Position numbers and translations under genes: made by a program. The notes under the pieces were generated by a model. The model worked only from the letters and a program-made list of their open reading frames with translations. It did not search any database and had not been told where the DNA came from. From CAYONQ01 sp964405375 (GTDB taxonomy: Bacteria; Planctomycetota; Phycisphaerae; Sedimentisphaerales; Anaerobacaceae), in NCBI GenBank assembly GCA_964405375.1, contig CAYONQ010000026.1, positions 1 through 30,018 on the forward strand: DNA of 30,018 bases, given 5' to 3'. The first letter of the stretch is position 1, and each line of letters begins with the position of its first letter. Below, piece after piece: positions 15,936 through 23,662 of the stretch.

Positions 15936-17072
15936 CTATGATTGGGACACGCTCTTTAACAATTCTGGAATTATATAATTTCTGAGCGACCTCGTTATGG
16001 TCTCACTTTTAATAATTTTCTGAATTTGTAAATCGGCTTCCCTCCAGATGATTTGCACTGCTTCTGATCTACCTTTTGCTTTTGATATTTCATCTGGAAT
16101 TCCAGCATCTACAGCACCTAAAGCTGAGTCGATGGTTTTAAGCATATAGAACGTTTCTATCCCAAGTGCCAAACCTGCAATTTTAATAATTTTATGAAAG
16201 CCAGATAATCTGGTGTCTTCCTTGAGCGTATAGCTTTTTATCAGGTCAAGAGTTTCCTGACCAATTAAAACGTACTTGAAGCCAAATAACTCTTTATTAT
16301 GTTCTAACATTAGCTTTACAGAAAGGGTTGGATTATTCACCCCCAATGTATCTATGGAAGCATCTTTAAATAAGTTCTTAGGGACATATAACAAAGCTAC
16401 GTCATGTTCACCGATGAATTGAATTGTTATTTTTGGCTTCTTTTGCAATTCCAAGTGTTTTTTAGCCGATACTTTTCCATGCGGTATTTCATAGCTAACA
16501 TTATCTATTACTTCACGATAACCCGGCAGGTAGGAACTCCCGGGATATCTCCCATAGGCTTTTGGATTTTCCTGATCACAATGAGTAACAACAGAAACAT
16601 TATTGACAATTTTATGCAGCGATCCTACATCTTCATACTGCACTAGCGATATTTCTCCATATCTTATATATGACTCTGTCTTTATCTCTTTTTCTGAGAA
16701 GGGTTTTTGGTCACGGTCAAGAGGAATCCCTTTGACTTCTTGTATTAGAAGATTTGGAAATGCAGGATCAACAAATGCACGTAGCGTGAAAAACACATAA
16801 TGATCACCCTCTAAGCCGAGACATATAGCACGGACATTGTTGGATGGATCGGATTGCCTTCTTTGTCCGACCTCGCCTTTTTCTTCGCTTCCTTTTGTCC
16901 AATATGGACTATCATATTGCCAGCCTAATACTTTCCAGGCATACATCATCCATGTAGCTTTCCCTATTTTTTCTTTAGAGATCGCATTAGATTGAGAAGT
17001 AATATCTGCTAATGAAGTTTGGGATAAAATAAGAAGCGAAAACATTACACACGAAAATCGTTTAGTCCACAT
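15936..17072 (-). CDS. Exported protein of unknown function, AT-rich
   Basis: A 378-residue protein I do not recognise. I chose ATG 17072, which has an ideal Shine-Dalgarno site (AAGGAGG, complement of 17078-17084) and opens directly into a signal peptide (MWTKRFSCVMFSLLILSQ..SLA). An earlier ATG at 17117 would bury the signal peptide. The mature part is mixed alpha/beta with paired segments such as HYVFFTLRAF, NLLIQEVKGIP and KITIQFIGEHDVALLYVP. A hydrophobic stretch (IIKIAGLALGIETFYML) occurs about 100 residues from the end. Base composition is visibly more AT-rich than the flanking genes, and REP-like repeats flank it in opposite orientations, so it may have been acquired. A candidate promoter is at 17152-17181. 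Confidence 0.7.
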   Translation of the reverse strand: MWTKRFSCVMFSLLILSQTSLADITSQSNAISKEKIGKATWMMYAWKVLGWQYDSPYWTKGSEEKGEVGQRRQSDPSNNVRAICLGLEGDHYVFFTLRAFVDPAFPNLLIQEVKGIPLDRDQKPFSEKEIKTESYIRYGEISLVQYEDVGSLHKIVNNVSVVTHCDQENPKAYGRYPGSSYLPGYREVIDNVSYEIPHGKVSAKKHLELQKKPKITIQFIGEHDVALLYVPKNLFKDASIDTLGVNNPTLSVKLMLEHNKELFGFKYVLIGQETLDLIKSYTLKEDTRLSGFHKIIKIAGLALGIETFYMLKTIDSALGAVDAGIPDEISKAKGRSEAVQIIWREADLQIQKIIKSETITRSLRNYIIPELLKSVSQS

Positions 17073-17151
17073 AATATCCTCCTTAAAAAGAATTATCCGA
17101 GATTTCCCATTAGACACTTAAAAACACAATTCTCAACTTCCAACATCGATA

Positions 17152-17181
17152 ATCCTAATTAAAATTATACCGAATTGTCAA
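17152..17181 (-). promoter_or_regulatory. Candidate promoter of the AT-rich exported-protein gene
   Basis: Read on the minus strand: -35 TTGACA (17181-17176, consensus), 18-base spacer, -10 TAGGAT (17157-17152). A TATAAT also lies inside the spacer but lacks a partner at normal distance. Confidence 0.4.
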
Positions 17182-17193
17182 GCATATCAGTAA

Positions 17194-17280
17194 TGTAGGG
17201 ATGCGTTTCAGCGCACGTGGCAACTATCCATAATTTTACATTTTGATATGTAATTTTGATATTTACATTTTAAGTTTTTA
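17194..17280. repeat. REP-like repeat copy 3 (inverted) plus AT-rich spacer repeat
   Basis: 17194-17220 (TGTAGGGATGCGTTTCAGCG and on) is the inverted counterpart of 15908-15934. It is followed at 17226-17280 by T-rich iterated words (ATTTTGATATGTAATTTTGA) of the kind seen before gatB. The latter runs into the 3' end of the isocitrate dehydrogenase gene. Confidence 0.5.
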
Positions 17281-18349
17281 TTTTTTCTATAATGGCGTCT
17301 GCCATTTCACTCGTGCCGACGGCGGTCGGGTCGTCACGGTCGGCTTTCATATCGTAAGTTACGCTTTTGCCCTCTGCGATTACCGCCGCCACCGCATTTT
17401 CGAGTTTGTCCGCCTCGGCGGTTTTGCCGATGTGCCTTAGCATCATCACGCCGCTTAGTATCAAGGCCGTCGGATTGACTTTGTTTAGCCCCTTATATTT
17501 CGGAGCGCTGCCGTGGGTCGCCTCGAAGATAGCTATCTTGTCGCCGATATTCGCACCGGGCGCCACGCCCAGCCCGCCGACCAGACCGGCACACAAATCG
17601 CTTATTATATCGCCGTAAAGGTTCGGCAGCACAATCACATCGTAAAGCTCCGGCTTTTGAATCAGCTGCATACACATATTATCAACGATGCGGTCTTCAA
17701 ACTCGACATCGGGATATTGCTTTGCGACCTGCCGGCTCACCTCAAGCCACAGCCCGTCCGAGAATTTCATAATATTGGCCTTATGGACGCTTGTTACCTT
17801 TTTGCGTCCCATTCTGCGGGCGTAGTCAAACGCAAAACGCACTATACGCTGCGTCGCTGTTACCGAAATCGGCTTTATGCTTACGCCTGAATCTTCGCTG
17901 ATTTTTCTGCTGCTGTGTGCGTTAATCCAGTTGATTATCTCGGCCGTGTCGTCTTTGCCCTTCTGGAATTCGATACCTGCATAAAGGTCTTCGGTGTTCT
18001 CTCGCACGACAACAAGGTCGATGTCAGCGTATCTGCTGCGGACGCCTTTGTAGCTTTTGCAGGGCCGAAGACACGCATACAAATCGAGCGTCTGACGAAG
18101 ATGCACGTTTATACTCCTGTAACCCGTTCCGACCGGCGTGGTGATAGGCGCTTTTAGCGCAACGCTGGTCCTCTTAATCGACTCGACGGTGGCGTCCGGC
18201 AAGGGGCTGCCAAGCCGCTGCATTATCTCTACTCCTGCCTCAGCTATTTGCCAGTCGATGCCGGCACCTGTGGCGTCTATACATCTGCGGGCTGCTTCCG
18301 CAATTTCGGGGCCGACTCCATCACCGGTAATCAAAGTTACATCAACCAT
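17270..18349 (-). CDS. Isocitrate dehydrogenase, short IDH/IMDH-family form
   Basis: A 359-residue beta-decarboxylating dehydrogenase. The N-terminal LITGDGVGPEI, the substrate block GYRSINVHLRQTLDLYACLRPCKSY (S-x-N arrangement typical of isocitrate rather than isopropylmalate enzymes), VVRENTEDLYAGIEF, the catalytic Lys region TSVHKANIMKFSDGLWLE, metal-binding DNMCMQL and LYGDIISDLCAGLVGGLG, and the cofactor segment EATHGSAPKYKGLNKVNPTALILS are all present. It oxidises isocitrate to 2-oxoglutarate in the TCA cycle. The short form is usually NAD-linked, but cofactor preference is not settled here, and a homoisocitrate role cannot be excluded. Shine-Dalgarno GGAG lies at 18357-18360 (minus), with a near-consensus promoter at 18382-18410. 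Confidence 0.9.
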   Translation of the reverse strand: MVDVTLITGDGVGPEIAEAARRCIDATGAGIDWQIAEAGVEIMQRLGSPLPDATVESIKRTSVALKAPITTPVGTGYRSINVHLRQTLDLYACLRPCKSYKGVRSRYADIDLVVVRENTEDLYAGIEFQKGKDDTAEIINWINAHSSRKISEDSGVSIKPISVTATQRIVRFAFDYARRMGRKKVTSVHKANIMKFSDGLWLEVSRQVAKQYPDVEFEDRIVDNMCMQLIQKPELYDVIVLPNLYGDIISDLCAGLVGGLGVAPGANIGDKIAIFEATHGSAPKYKGLNKVNPTALILSGVMMLRHIGKTAEADKLENAVAAVIAEGKSVTYDMKADRDDPTAVGTSEMADAIIEKIKT

Positions 18350-18381
18350 TACTTTTCTCCAGGATGTTTTGCAAAGCAGAC

Positions 18382-18410
18382 ATACTATTCTCTTGGCATA
18401 AGGTTGTCAA
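18382..18410 (-). promoter_or_regulatory. Promoter of the isocitrate dehydrogenase gene
   Basis: Minus strand: -35 TTGACA (18410-18405, consensus), 17-base spacer, -10 TAGTAT (18387-18382, five of six). Start codon 33 bases downstream of the -10 element. Confidence 0.7.
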
Positions 18411-18463
18411 TGATGGGTTTTGCAGCTTGTTTTGTACAGAATTGCCCTGCGCCGCATAAAAAA

Positions 18464-18491
18464 TTGTTAAATTGCAAGGTTATGCTACAAT
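18464..18491 (+). promoter_or_regulatory. Promoter of sixA
   Basis: -35 TTGTTA (18464-18469), 16-base spacer, -10 TACAAT (18486-18491). It diverges from the isocitrate dehydrogenase promoter. Confidence 0.55.
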
Positions 18492-18527
18492 AGTTCTGTG
18501 TAAATTCTGTTAAAGGCAGGCCGAAAA

Positions 18528-18992
18528 ATGAGATTATACCTTGTCCAGCACGCAGAAGCACTCACCGCCCAAGAGGACCCCGCTCGTCCCTTGAGTGAGC
18601 AAGGCCGCCGCCGACTTCAGAAAGTCGTCTCATTTATTAAAGGGGTGAATCTGCGTGTCGATTATTTATGGCACTCCGACAAGCTCCGCGCCGCCCAGAC
18701 CGCCGAATCTTTAGCCAAAGTTATAAATGTGAAAAAAGCCGTCAGCGAGCGCAGCAACCTCGACCCGAATGATGATGTTACAGTGATAAGAGATGAGATA
18801 CTATCAGGCCGGCTCGATATTATGATTGTCGGGCATCTGCCTTTTTTAAGCAAACTCGCATCACTGCTTCTAACCGGCTGCGAATCAGCCAATCCCGTGG
18901 CCTTCAAAAACGCCGGCATCGTATGCCTGACGTGCGGCGAAGAAGGTCGATGGCAAATCGATTGGATAGTAATACCGCAGCTTCTTCTCTAA
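18528..18992 (+). CDS. sixA: Phosphohistidine phosphatase, SixA family
   Basis: A 154-residue histidine-phosphatase (RHG-fold) protein that would remove phosphate from phosphohistidine, as SixA does on the ArcB or PTS Npr proteins. It starts MRLYLVQHAEA, where the usual catalytic triplet is RHG or RHA; here the Arg is Gln and the His is kept. Other family elements are DPARPLSEQGRRR, LWHSDKLRAAQTAE (second Arg), and the second catalytic His in IVGHLPFLSKLASLLL. It is a monocistronic gene with its own promoter; its relation to the sensor kinases in this window is not implied by position. The Gln substitution does not by itself show inactivity. Confidence 0.88.
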   Translation: MRLYLVQHAEALTAQEDPARPLSEQGRRRLQKVVSFIKGVNLRVDYLWHSDKLRAAQTAESLAKVINVKKAVSERSNLDPNDDVTVIRDEILSGRLDIMIVGHLPFLSKLASLLLTGCESANPVAFKNAGIVCLTCGEEGRWQIDWIVIPQLLL

Positions 18993-19057
18993 CGTTTTGT
19001 CTCTAATCAATTTTTACGCAGCCGGTCACTTTTTGCTGCAGACCTTCAGATATACGG

Positions 19058-20314
19058 TTATTCCGTCGGACTACGGCTTGACGAGTCGCTTGAAAAGCCG
19101 CCGGCAACAGCGACTGTGCCGACAGCCCCCCCGGCAACGGCTCCGGCAGTACCGGCACCGACGCCCAAAAATGCCGGCCCAGTCGCTATCTTAAGACCGC
19201 CAACCGCAGGAACACCGCTCACTAACGAGCCGCTTACAGTGCCTATCGAGCCGGCAGCCGCTATCTGACCGACTGTGCGTAACACGCCGAAACTCTGCAT
19301 AGCAACCGTCCGCGCCACGGGTATGCAGACCATAGCCACAGGATTTAAGGCACCTTCACAGGCCATCGCCCCGCATATATTCGCTACCTGGGCAGCGGTT
19401 AAACCCTCGTGCCGGGCCCACCGCGGCAAAGGAGTTTCCTTATCCACCTTAAGACTCTTCTTCGAAAGTCTCAGTTTTCCCACTAACTTTTCAAACTTCT
19501 TGCCCAGATTGCTCAACGCCACCGACACCCCCCCGGCATCGCTCTTGTATGTCGCAACCTCATGACGCAGTCGCTCCTTGAAGCCGTTGATATTTGTTGT
19601 CGCCTCGAAGACAGACATACTTATGTAAATATCCTCTATTTCCGAATCGAAAAGGTAAACTGCTCCCATCCTCGACTTAACAGGCCCGGCGCCCCCTTTT
19701 ACATTGGTGACCTTAAAAACAAACGGCTCCGACAACGCCCTCACCGCTATCATTTTGCCGCGCACTTTGCCGAACGCCTTTGTCTCCAGCTCTATCGCCG
19801 TCAGAGTAAATTTCAACTCGTCCGGAAACGACTCACCGAGAAACGACAGGTCGAAAGTTTGCTTCCACGTCTTTCCAATATTATTTTTTGTTACTTCCTT
19901 GACAGAGCCGATACATCGATTGTTTACCTTTTCAAGAAGCACCATATCTTCGCTGGCCCCTGATAAACGTCTGGTCGTTCTATCAACAACGAACGAAAGC
20001 CCCCTGGCCAGCGACTGCTGGTCAAAACTCGGGCTTTCTTCGCCAAGGTCGAAATCGTTTGTAGAGATAAAATACTGCACCTTATCATCGAATAGTGATT
20101 CTTTTCTTACCGTAAGCAGCGTTTCGACCTGGCTTTTAAACTGCCCCTTGCCGGTATATTCCACGGTTGAAAGCATCTTGAAGTGCTGCACATCCTCGTT
20201 TTCTGCCGCCAGACCGACATCAGAAAACGACAACATTAACACCGCACTTAGCCCCATCATCAAATAGAAAGCTTCCCTGCACCGACAGCATTTTGTTCCA
20301 CTTTTACCATCCAT
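19058..20314 (-). CDS. Exported protein of unknown function with glycine-rich hydrophobic C-terminus
   Basis: A 418-residue protein not recognised. An N-terminal signal segment (FYLMMGLSAVLMLSFSDVGLA, residues about 17-37) follows a Cys-rich start, and AAAGGG-like bases 7 nt upstream of ATG 20314 may serve as ribosome-binding site. Residues about 45-300 look beta-rich (repeated short strands such as KVQYFISTNDFDLG and KLRLSKKSLKVDKETPLPRW). Residues about 305-418 are very hydrophobic and Gly/Ala/Val-rich with many small-xxx-small motifs (GAGTAGAVAGGAVGTVAVAGG), like a glycine zipper that packs in membranes. It converges on sixA with 65 bases between. It may be an outer-membrane or periplasmic structural protein; no function is assigned. 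Confidence 0.7.
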   Translation of the reverse strand: MDGKSGTKCCRCREAFYLMMGLSAVLMLSFSDVGLAAENEDVQHFKMLSTVEYTGKGQFKSQVETLLTVRKESLFDDKVQYFISTNDFDLGEESPSFDQQSLARGLSFVVDRTTRRLSGASEDMVLLEKVNNRCIGSVKEVTKNNIGKTWKQTFDLSFLGESFPDELKFTLTAIELETKAFGKVRGKMIAVRALSEPFVFKVTNVKGGAGPVKSRMGAVYLFDSEIEDIYISMSVFEATTNINGFKERLRHEVATYKSDAGGVSVALSNLGKKFEKLVGKLRLSKKSLKVDKETPLPRWARHEGLTAAQVANICGAMACEGALNPVAMVCIPVARTVAMQSFGVLRTVGQIAAAGSIGTVSGSLVSGVPAVGGLKIATGPAFLGVGAGTAGAVAGGAVGTVAVAGGFSSDSSSRSPTE

Positions 20315-20960
20315 ACTTATGCCCTTTCAAATATTTCACTTCTTTCCGGAAAACCGTTATGTATTTCACCAAAACACTATTCTTTGGACACTAAGACGCT
20401 CTCTAAACCCCCTCTCACACGACCCTTTCTACGAGCAAAACCTCTGTCGGTAAGCCAAATAAAAAAAGGCCCAACCAGGATTAGCTTTCCCAAGATTCGA
20501 AAAAGCTATCCTCGTTGCGCCTTCGACTTACAGGCCTTACTCCTGCACGACAAGACGGCCCGCGCCTATCCTTGCGAGCCACTAACCAACTGTGCTATCG
20601 ACCAACATCCAGTAAACCTTTAATTTTCCCCTTGCTTTTTTTAATATGGCTGCCAAAAGTCATCTCTTGGTCTTTGCGTATCTGTTTTTAAGAAGTTGTT
20701 TTTGGCCTTTTAGCCGTCTGTTCTTTTAAGGATTTGTAACCGCTCCAGCGGTATCGGGTTTATCGACATCAAACTTTTTTGCAGCAGCCCGCTACTTGCC
20801 GTATCAAAACGCCATTTTTGATACTTAAAAACACCTTCTTCGAACTATAACAGCATCTGCAAGCAGTTTATAAACTACCGACAGGTAGAACCTGCAAAAG
20901 GTCTGCTGGTAGTGATTGACACTTTTTCCCCGTTTTCGCCGGTTTCAGACGCCAAAACAA
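20315..20960. other. Gene-poor intergenic region with hairpins
   Basis: About 650 bases with no convincing gene. It contains a stem GTATCAAAA (20801-20809) / TTTTGATAC (20816-20824), a CTACC-GACA-GGTAG hairpin near 20875-20888, and a tRNA-like fragment (20550-20612). The plus-strand ORF at 20384-20623 runs across the tRNA-like fragment and looks non-coding. Confidence 0.4.
20550..20612 (-). other. tRNA-like fragment (D-arm resemblance)
   Basis: Read on the minus strand, 20612-20570 gives TAGC-AC-AGTTGGTTAGTGGC, a close match to a tRNA D-arm, with one mismatch in the D-stem. A complementary acceptor stem and a proper anticodon stem could not be found, although GATTCGAA, like a T-loop in inverse, occurs at 20495-20502. 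A decayed tRNA or chance resemblance are both possible. Confidence 0.2.
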
Positions 20961-20990
20961 TTGACAGCTTGAGTAGAAAGTTGTTATTGT
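20961..20990 (+). promoter_or_regulatory. Promoter of tRNA-Lys
   Basis: -35 TTGACA (20961-20966, consensus), 18-base spacer, -10 TATTGT (20985-20990), 22 bases upstream of the tRNA 5' end. Confidence 0.65.
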
Positions 20991-21012
20991 GCTTGGTTTA
21001 GGGGATTTTTTC

Positions 21013-21086
21013 GGGAGTGTAGCTCAGTTCGGCAGAGCAACGGCCTTTTAAGCCGTAGGTCCTGGGTTCGAGTCCCAGCACTCTCA
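21013..21086 (+). tRNA. tRNA-Lys(UUU)
   Basis: Cloverleaf complete: acceptor GGGAGTG/CACTCTC with one G-U pair, D-arm GCTCAGTTCGGCAGAGC, anticodon stem ACGGC/GCCGT with loop CTTTTAA (anticodon TTT), T-arm CTGGGTTCGAGTCCCAG, discriminator A. The 3' CCA is not encoded. Confidence 0.96.
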
Positions 21087-21152
21087 TTACCTTTATTTTT
21101 TGTAACTATTGATTGTTTCTCGGCGGACTCAGCGTGCTCTGCAGTAGAAAAA

Positions 21153-21238
21153 CGGAGAGGGCGGGATTCGAACCCGCGGTACGGAAACCGCACACGGCCT
21201 TTCCAAGACCGCTCCTTAAGCCACTCGGACACCTCTCC
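21153..21238 (-). tRNA. tRNA-Ser(GGA)
   Basis: Class II tRNA. On the minus strand: acceptor GGAGAGG/CCTCTCC with G discriminator, anticodon stem CGGTC/GGCCG around loop TTGGAAA (anticodon GGA), a long variable arm (TGCGGTTTCCGTACCGC), and T-arm GCGGGTTCGAATCCCGC. It is tail-to-tail with tRNA-Lys. CCA is not encoded. Confidence 0.95.
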
Positions 21239-21425
21239 GAATCTATTGATTATTTACTATTGATGATTGATTATCAAGGTCAAGTCTGCATTTTTATGCT
21301 TGAGGGATAATTTTTCTTGTTTTTTAGCAACAATCTTGGGCATAATATTACCTGCTGCATACGTAGCGCCGGTGAGTTTGTCGTTATGTGCAAATAGTAT
21401 AAATAATGGCACAGGAGTTGAGAGG

Positions 21426-21752
21426 ATGCAGACTGTAATACAGGTAACCTGTTATCGGGGCGGCAGTCTCCGCGAAGCGGTGGCCAACGACAGGCGTCTG
21501 GAAAAGTATCGTCTGGCTGTATCGAGGCAGAAAACCTCAGGCCGCAACCCCGGCTGGGCAAAGCTGCACAGCAGCGACCCGGATGTGCCCGGTGCTATCA
21601 ACCTCGAATGGGACCCCGCTACAAAGACCCTTATGGCCAGGGTCGTCACCAAGGGCGGCAACACCGCCGACCGAATCACAGGCGATTTTCTTGCCTATCT
21701 GATGCGCTGCCAGCGAAGAAGAATCCGCTCGGTCCTCGTTCTGCCCGGATAA
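21426..21752 (+). CDS. Small conserved-looking protein of unknown function
   Basis: A 108-residue basic protein, not recognised. It has a beta-strand opening (MQTVIQVTCYRGGSLREAV), a region with GWAKLHSSDPDVPGAINLEWDP, then LMARVVTKGGNTADRITGDFLAYLMRCQRRRIRSVLVLPG. The fold could be a small alpha/beta domain. ATG 21426 is preceded by AGGAG (21413-21417, spacing 8). An upstream in-frame ATG at 21267 would add a hydrophobic N-terminus, but it has no ribosome-binding site. It heads a short plus-strand group with the two genes that follow. Confidence 0.6.
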   Translation: MQTVIQVTCYRGGSLREAVANDRRLEKYRLAVSRQKTSGRNPGWAKLHSSDPDVPGAINLEWDPATKTLMARVVTKGGNTADRITGDFLAYLMRCQRRRIRSVLVLPG

Positions 21753-21793
21753 AACGGCCCGTCGCTTATCTAATAAAGGTTTTTGTTTAGGCG

Positions 21794-21880
21794 ATGGGCA
21801 GCAAAAATGTCATCCAACGAGAAATAAAACAGCTGGAGCTTCGCATCGCTGAATTGTATGAGATTGTGAAAAACAAATAA
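21794..21880 (+). CDS. Possible 28-residue coiled-coil peptide
   Basis: ATG 21794 to TAA 21878-21880 encodes a 28-residue peptide with regular charged/hydrophobic spacing (IQREIKQLELRIAELYEIVK), a good amphipathic helix. The ribosome-binding site is weak (TTTAGGCG). It lies between two plus-strand genes with short spacing. It could be a genuine small protein or a chance ORF. Confidence 0.3.
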   Translation: MGSKNVIQREIKQLELRIAELYEIVKNK

Positions 21881-21913
21881 CGGAAGATTTATCATTTATT
21901 GAAGGGGCTGCCG

Positions 21914-22324
21914 ATGCGTGGATTAAAAATCTGTCTCTGGGTAGCCGGTGTTGGGTGCCTGCTGAGCGTATTTGGAATATTCTTGCCCATCTCGGCCTGG
22001 GAATCTATTGTCGGATTCTTTGGTATTGAACCGCTTCCGGATTCGCCGCTGTTTTTCTATGCAGCCCGCCTGATGTCAGCCACGTACGTTGCGGTTGGGG
22101 TATTTTTTGTAATTCTTGCCCTTCGGCCTGTGGATTACGGGATTATGGTGCCTTTCTCAGGATTGGCTGCCGTTGTCCTGGGTGTTATCTGTGCGGTAAC
22201 CGGATTTGCAGTGAAAATGCCTAATCTGTGGTTTCTCGGTGATTCTTTGAGCTGTGCGGTGTTGGGCGTTCTCATAGTTGTGTTCTGGCGACAGGCAAAG
22301 CAACAATTAAAGACAAATAACTAA
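21914..22324 (+). CDS. Small integral membrane protein of unknown function
   Basis: A 136-residue protein with about four TM helices: ICLWVAGVGCLLSVFGIFLP, FFYAARLMSATYVAVGVFFVILAL, YGIMVPFSGLAAVVLGVICAVTGF and SLSCAVLGVLIVVFWRQ. ATG 21914 was chosen over TTG 21899 because AAGGGG (21902-21907) lies 6 bases upstream. The family was not identified. It converges on tadA with a 15-base gap. Confidence 0.65.
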   Translation: MRGLKICLWVAGVGCLLSVFGIFLPISAWESIVGFFGIEPLPDSPLFFYAARLMSATYVAVGVFFVILALRPVDYGIMVPFSGLAAVVLGVICAVTGFAVKMPNLWFLGDSLSCAVLGVLIVVFWRQAKQQLKTNN

Positions 22325-22339
22325 AAATCGCTTAGTTTG

Positions 22340-22819
22340 TTACTGTTCTTTTTTCTGTTGGCGTCGCCGAGCAAAGAATCGCTGCAATTGCTGACGGCAT
22401 TGCTTTTCCATAACACCGCTGGTAACCTCTACCCGGTGATTTAGCCGCCCATCCTGCACAATATTATAAAGACTCTTACACGCCCCTGCCTTGGGGTCGT
22501 CGCAGCCATAGACTAACCTATCGATTCTCGCCAGCACCAGCGCACCGGCGCACATAGGGCACGGCTCTAAAGTAACATACATTGTGCAGCCGTTCAAATG
22601 CCATTTCTCCAAAGCCGCTGCGGCCTGCGTCAACGCAATAATCTCCGCATGTGCCGTAGGGTCCTGGAGTTGTTCTCTTTGATTGTATGCCTTAGCAATG
22701 ATTTGGCCTTGATGAACAATCACCGCCCCAATGGGCACATCACCGTTGTCCTCGGCGTTTTTCGCTTGGTCAATCACCATCCGCATAAATCGCTTGTCTT
22801 CTTCGCTAATGTTTGCCAT
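22340..22819 (-). CDS. tadA: tRNA-specific adenosine deaminase TadA
   Basis: A 159-residue cytidine-deaminase-fold enzyme that converts A34 to inosine in tRNA-Arg(ACG). The zinc/catalytic motifs are TAHAEIIAL (His and proton-shuttling Glu) and TLEPCPMCAGALVLARI (two Cys). NGDVPIGAVIV near the N-terminus, VYGCDDPKAGACKSLYNIV, and a C-terminal FFARRRQQKK basic tail are TadA-like. A guanine deaminase is a less likely alternative given the HAEIIAL/CPMCAGA pattern and length. Confidence 0.93.
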   Translation of the reverse strand: MANISEEDKRFMRMVIDQAKNAEDNGDVPIGAVIVHQGQIIAKAYNQREQLQDPTAHAEIIALTQAAAALEKWHLNGCTMYVTLEPCPMCAGALVLARIDRLVYGCDDPKAGACKSLYNIVQDGRLNHRVEVTSGVMEKQCRQQLQRFFARRRQQKKEQ

Positions 22820-22869
22820 AAACAGCTTCGAATTTACTATTTCTTATATGTGCCTTTAAACCTCAAGTA

Positions 22870-23442
22870 TCAAGGACTGTTGATGGGGTCGTCGCATTTG
22901 ATTGTCTCAAGAAGCTTTGTTCCAAACAGGTTGTAAGACCTTGTGCCAGCCGTCAAAGGCGCATCTGATGCGAAATAATTATCAAATTTTTTTAAGTCTT
23001 CATATAGCAGATTCGGATCGGCATTTTTTATAAATTCTCTAAAATTTTTGTTCACTTCACCGGTAATCTGTCCTAACTTCCAAGGTTTCTTTTCAGGACC
23101 GTATGTAAGACGATGAAAGGTAAGGTGAGATAACAAATTGTTAACTTTCTCATTGTATTTTTCTTTAAGACTGTGAGGAAATGTGACATTTGAATTTTTA
23201 GGGAGAAAATACTGATGTGTTATATAACCTTTATGTTTTTCCCCAAAGAACTCTATTAGGTTTCTTAAATGAACACAAAATGATTCGATTAAAATATTTT
23301 TCAAAAAGGAATGTTGAGGTTGTGTAAGTTCTTTTTCACGTTGTTCATAAAATTTGGCACAATTATTCAGCATCGACATTTCATAATACAATGCTTCAGA
23401 AGCTTTTTTAATTTCTTCAGAGGTTCTTTTTGGCCGTGTCAT
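22870..23442 (-). CDS. AT-rich protein of unknown function
   Basis: A 190-residue, mostly helical protein. Helices near the N-terminus (SEEIKKASEALYYEMSMLN, LKNILIESFCVHLRNLIEFF) recall uncharacterised HEPN-like or four-helix families, but no RxxxxH motif is present and I cannot assign it. Base composition is distinctly AT-richer than tadA next to it, and it lies close to tRNA-Glu and an inverted-repeat element, a setting often seen for acquired DNA. ATG at 23442 is preceded by GGAGAAATCACC-like bases (complement of 23443-23454). Confidence 0.65.
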   Translation of the reverse strand: MTRPKRTSEEIKKASEALYYEMSMLNNCAKFYEQREKELTQPQHSFLKNILIESFCVHLRNLIEFFGEKHKGYITHQYFLPKNSNVTFPHSLKEKYNEKVNNLLSHLTFHRLTYGPEKKPWKLGQITGEVNKNFREFIKNADPNLLYEDLKKFDNYFASDAPLTAGTRSYNLFGTKLLETIKCDDPINSP

Positions 23443-23553
23443 GGTGATTTCTCCAAATTTGCTGGGTGGGCTTTAGCCCAGGCAGGTCCTTTTTTGGAAT
23501 AGTAGACCGCATCTGATTCTTCCCTTGAAAGTCGAACAGTTGAGCAGTAGACC
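23443..23553. other. Intergenic region with direct repeat AGTAGACCGC
   Basis: Contains a GGGCTTTAGCCC hairpin (23468-23479) and two direct copies of AGTAGACCGC (23501-23510, 23546-23555). The second copy touches the inverted-repeat element that starts at 23554. Confidence 0.4.
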
Positions 23554-23660
23554 GCCCAGCACCTATTTGCTAAACACCCATGGCAAAAGCTATTGTGCAG
23601 CATACATCTAATGCATATATAAAGATTTATTATTTATATTCAAACAAATAGGTGCTGGGC
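23554..23660. mobile_element. MITE-like element with perfect 16-bp terminal inverted repeats
   Basis: GCCCAGCACCTATTTG (23554-23569) and its exact reverse complement CAAATAGGTGCTGGGC (23645-23660) enclose 75 AT-rich bases with no ORF. No clear target duplication is seen. It could be a miniature inverted-repeat element or a large hairpin. It lies just downstream of tRNA-Glu (minus strand). Confidence 0.45.
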
Positions 23661-23662
23661 TC

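Noticed and set aside
20384..20623. 79-codon plus-strand ORF
   Set aside because: No ribosome-binding site, it crosses the tRNA-like fragment, and its composition is unlike a protein gene.
21267..21425. N-terminal extension of the 21426 gene
   Set aside because: The upstream ATG has no ribosome-binding site and adds a hydrophobic segment unlike the rest; ATG 21426 has AGGAG at good spacing.
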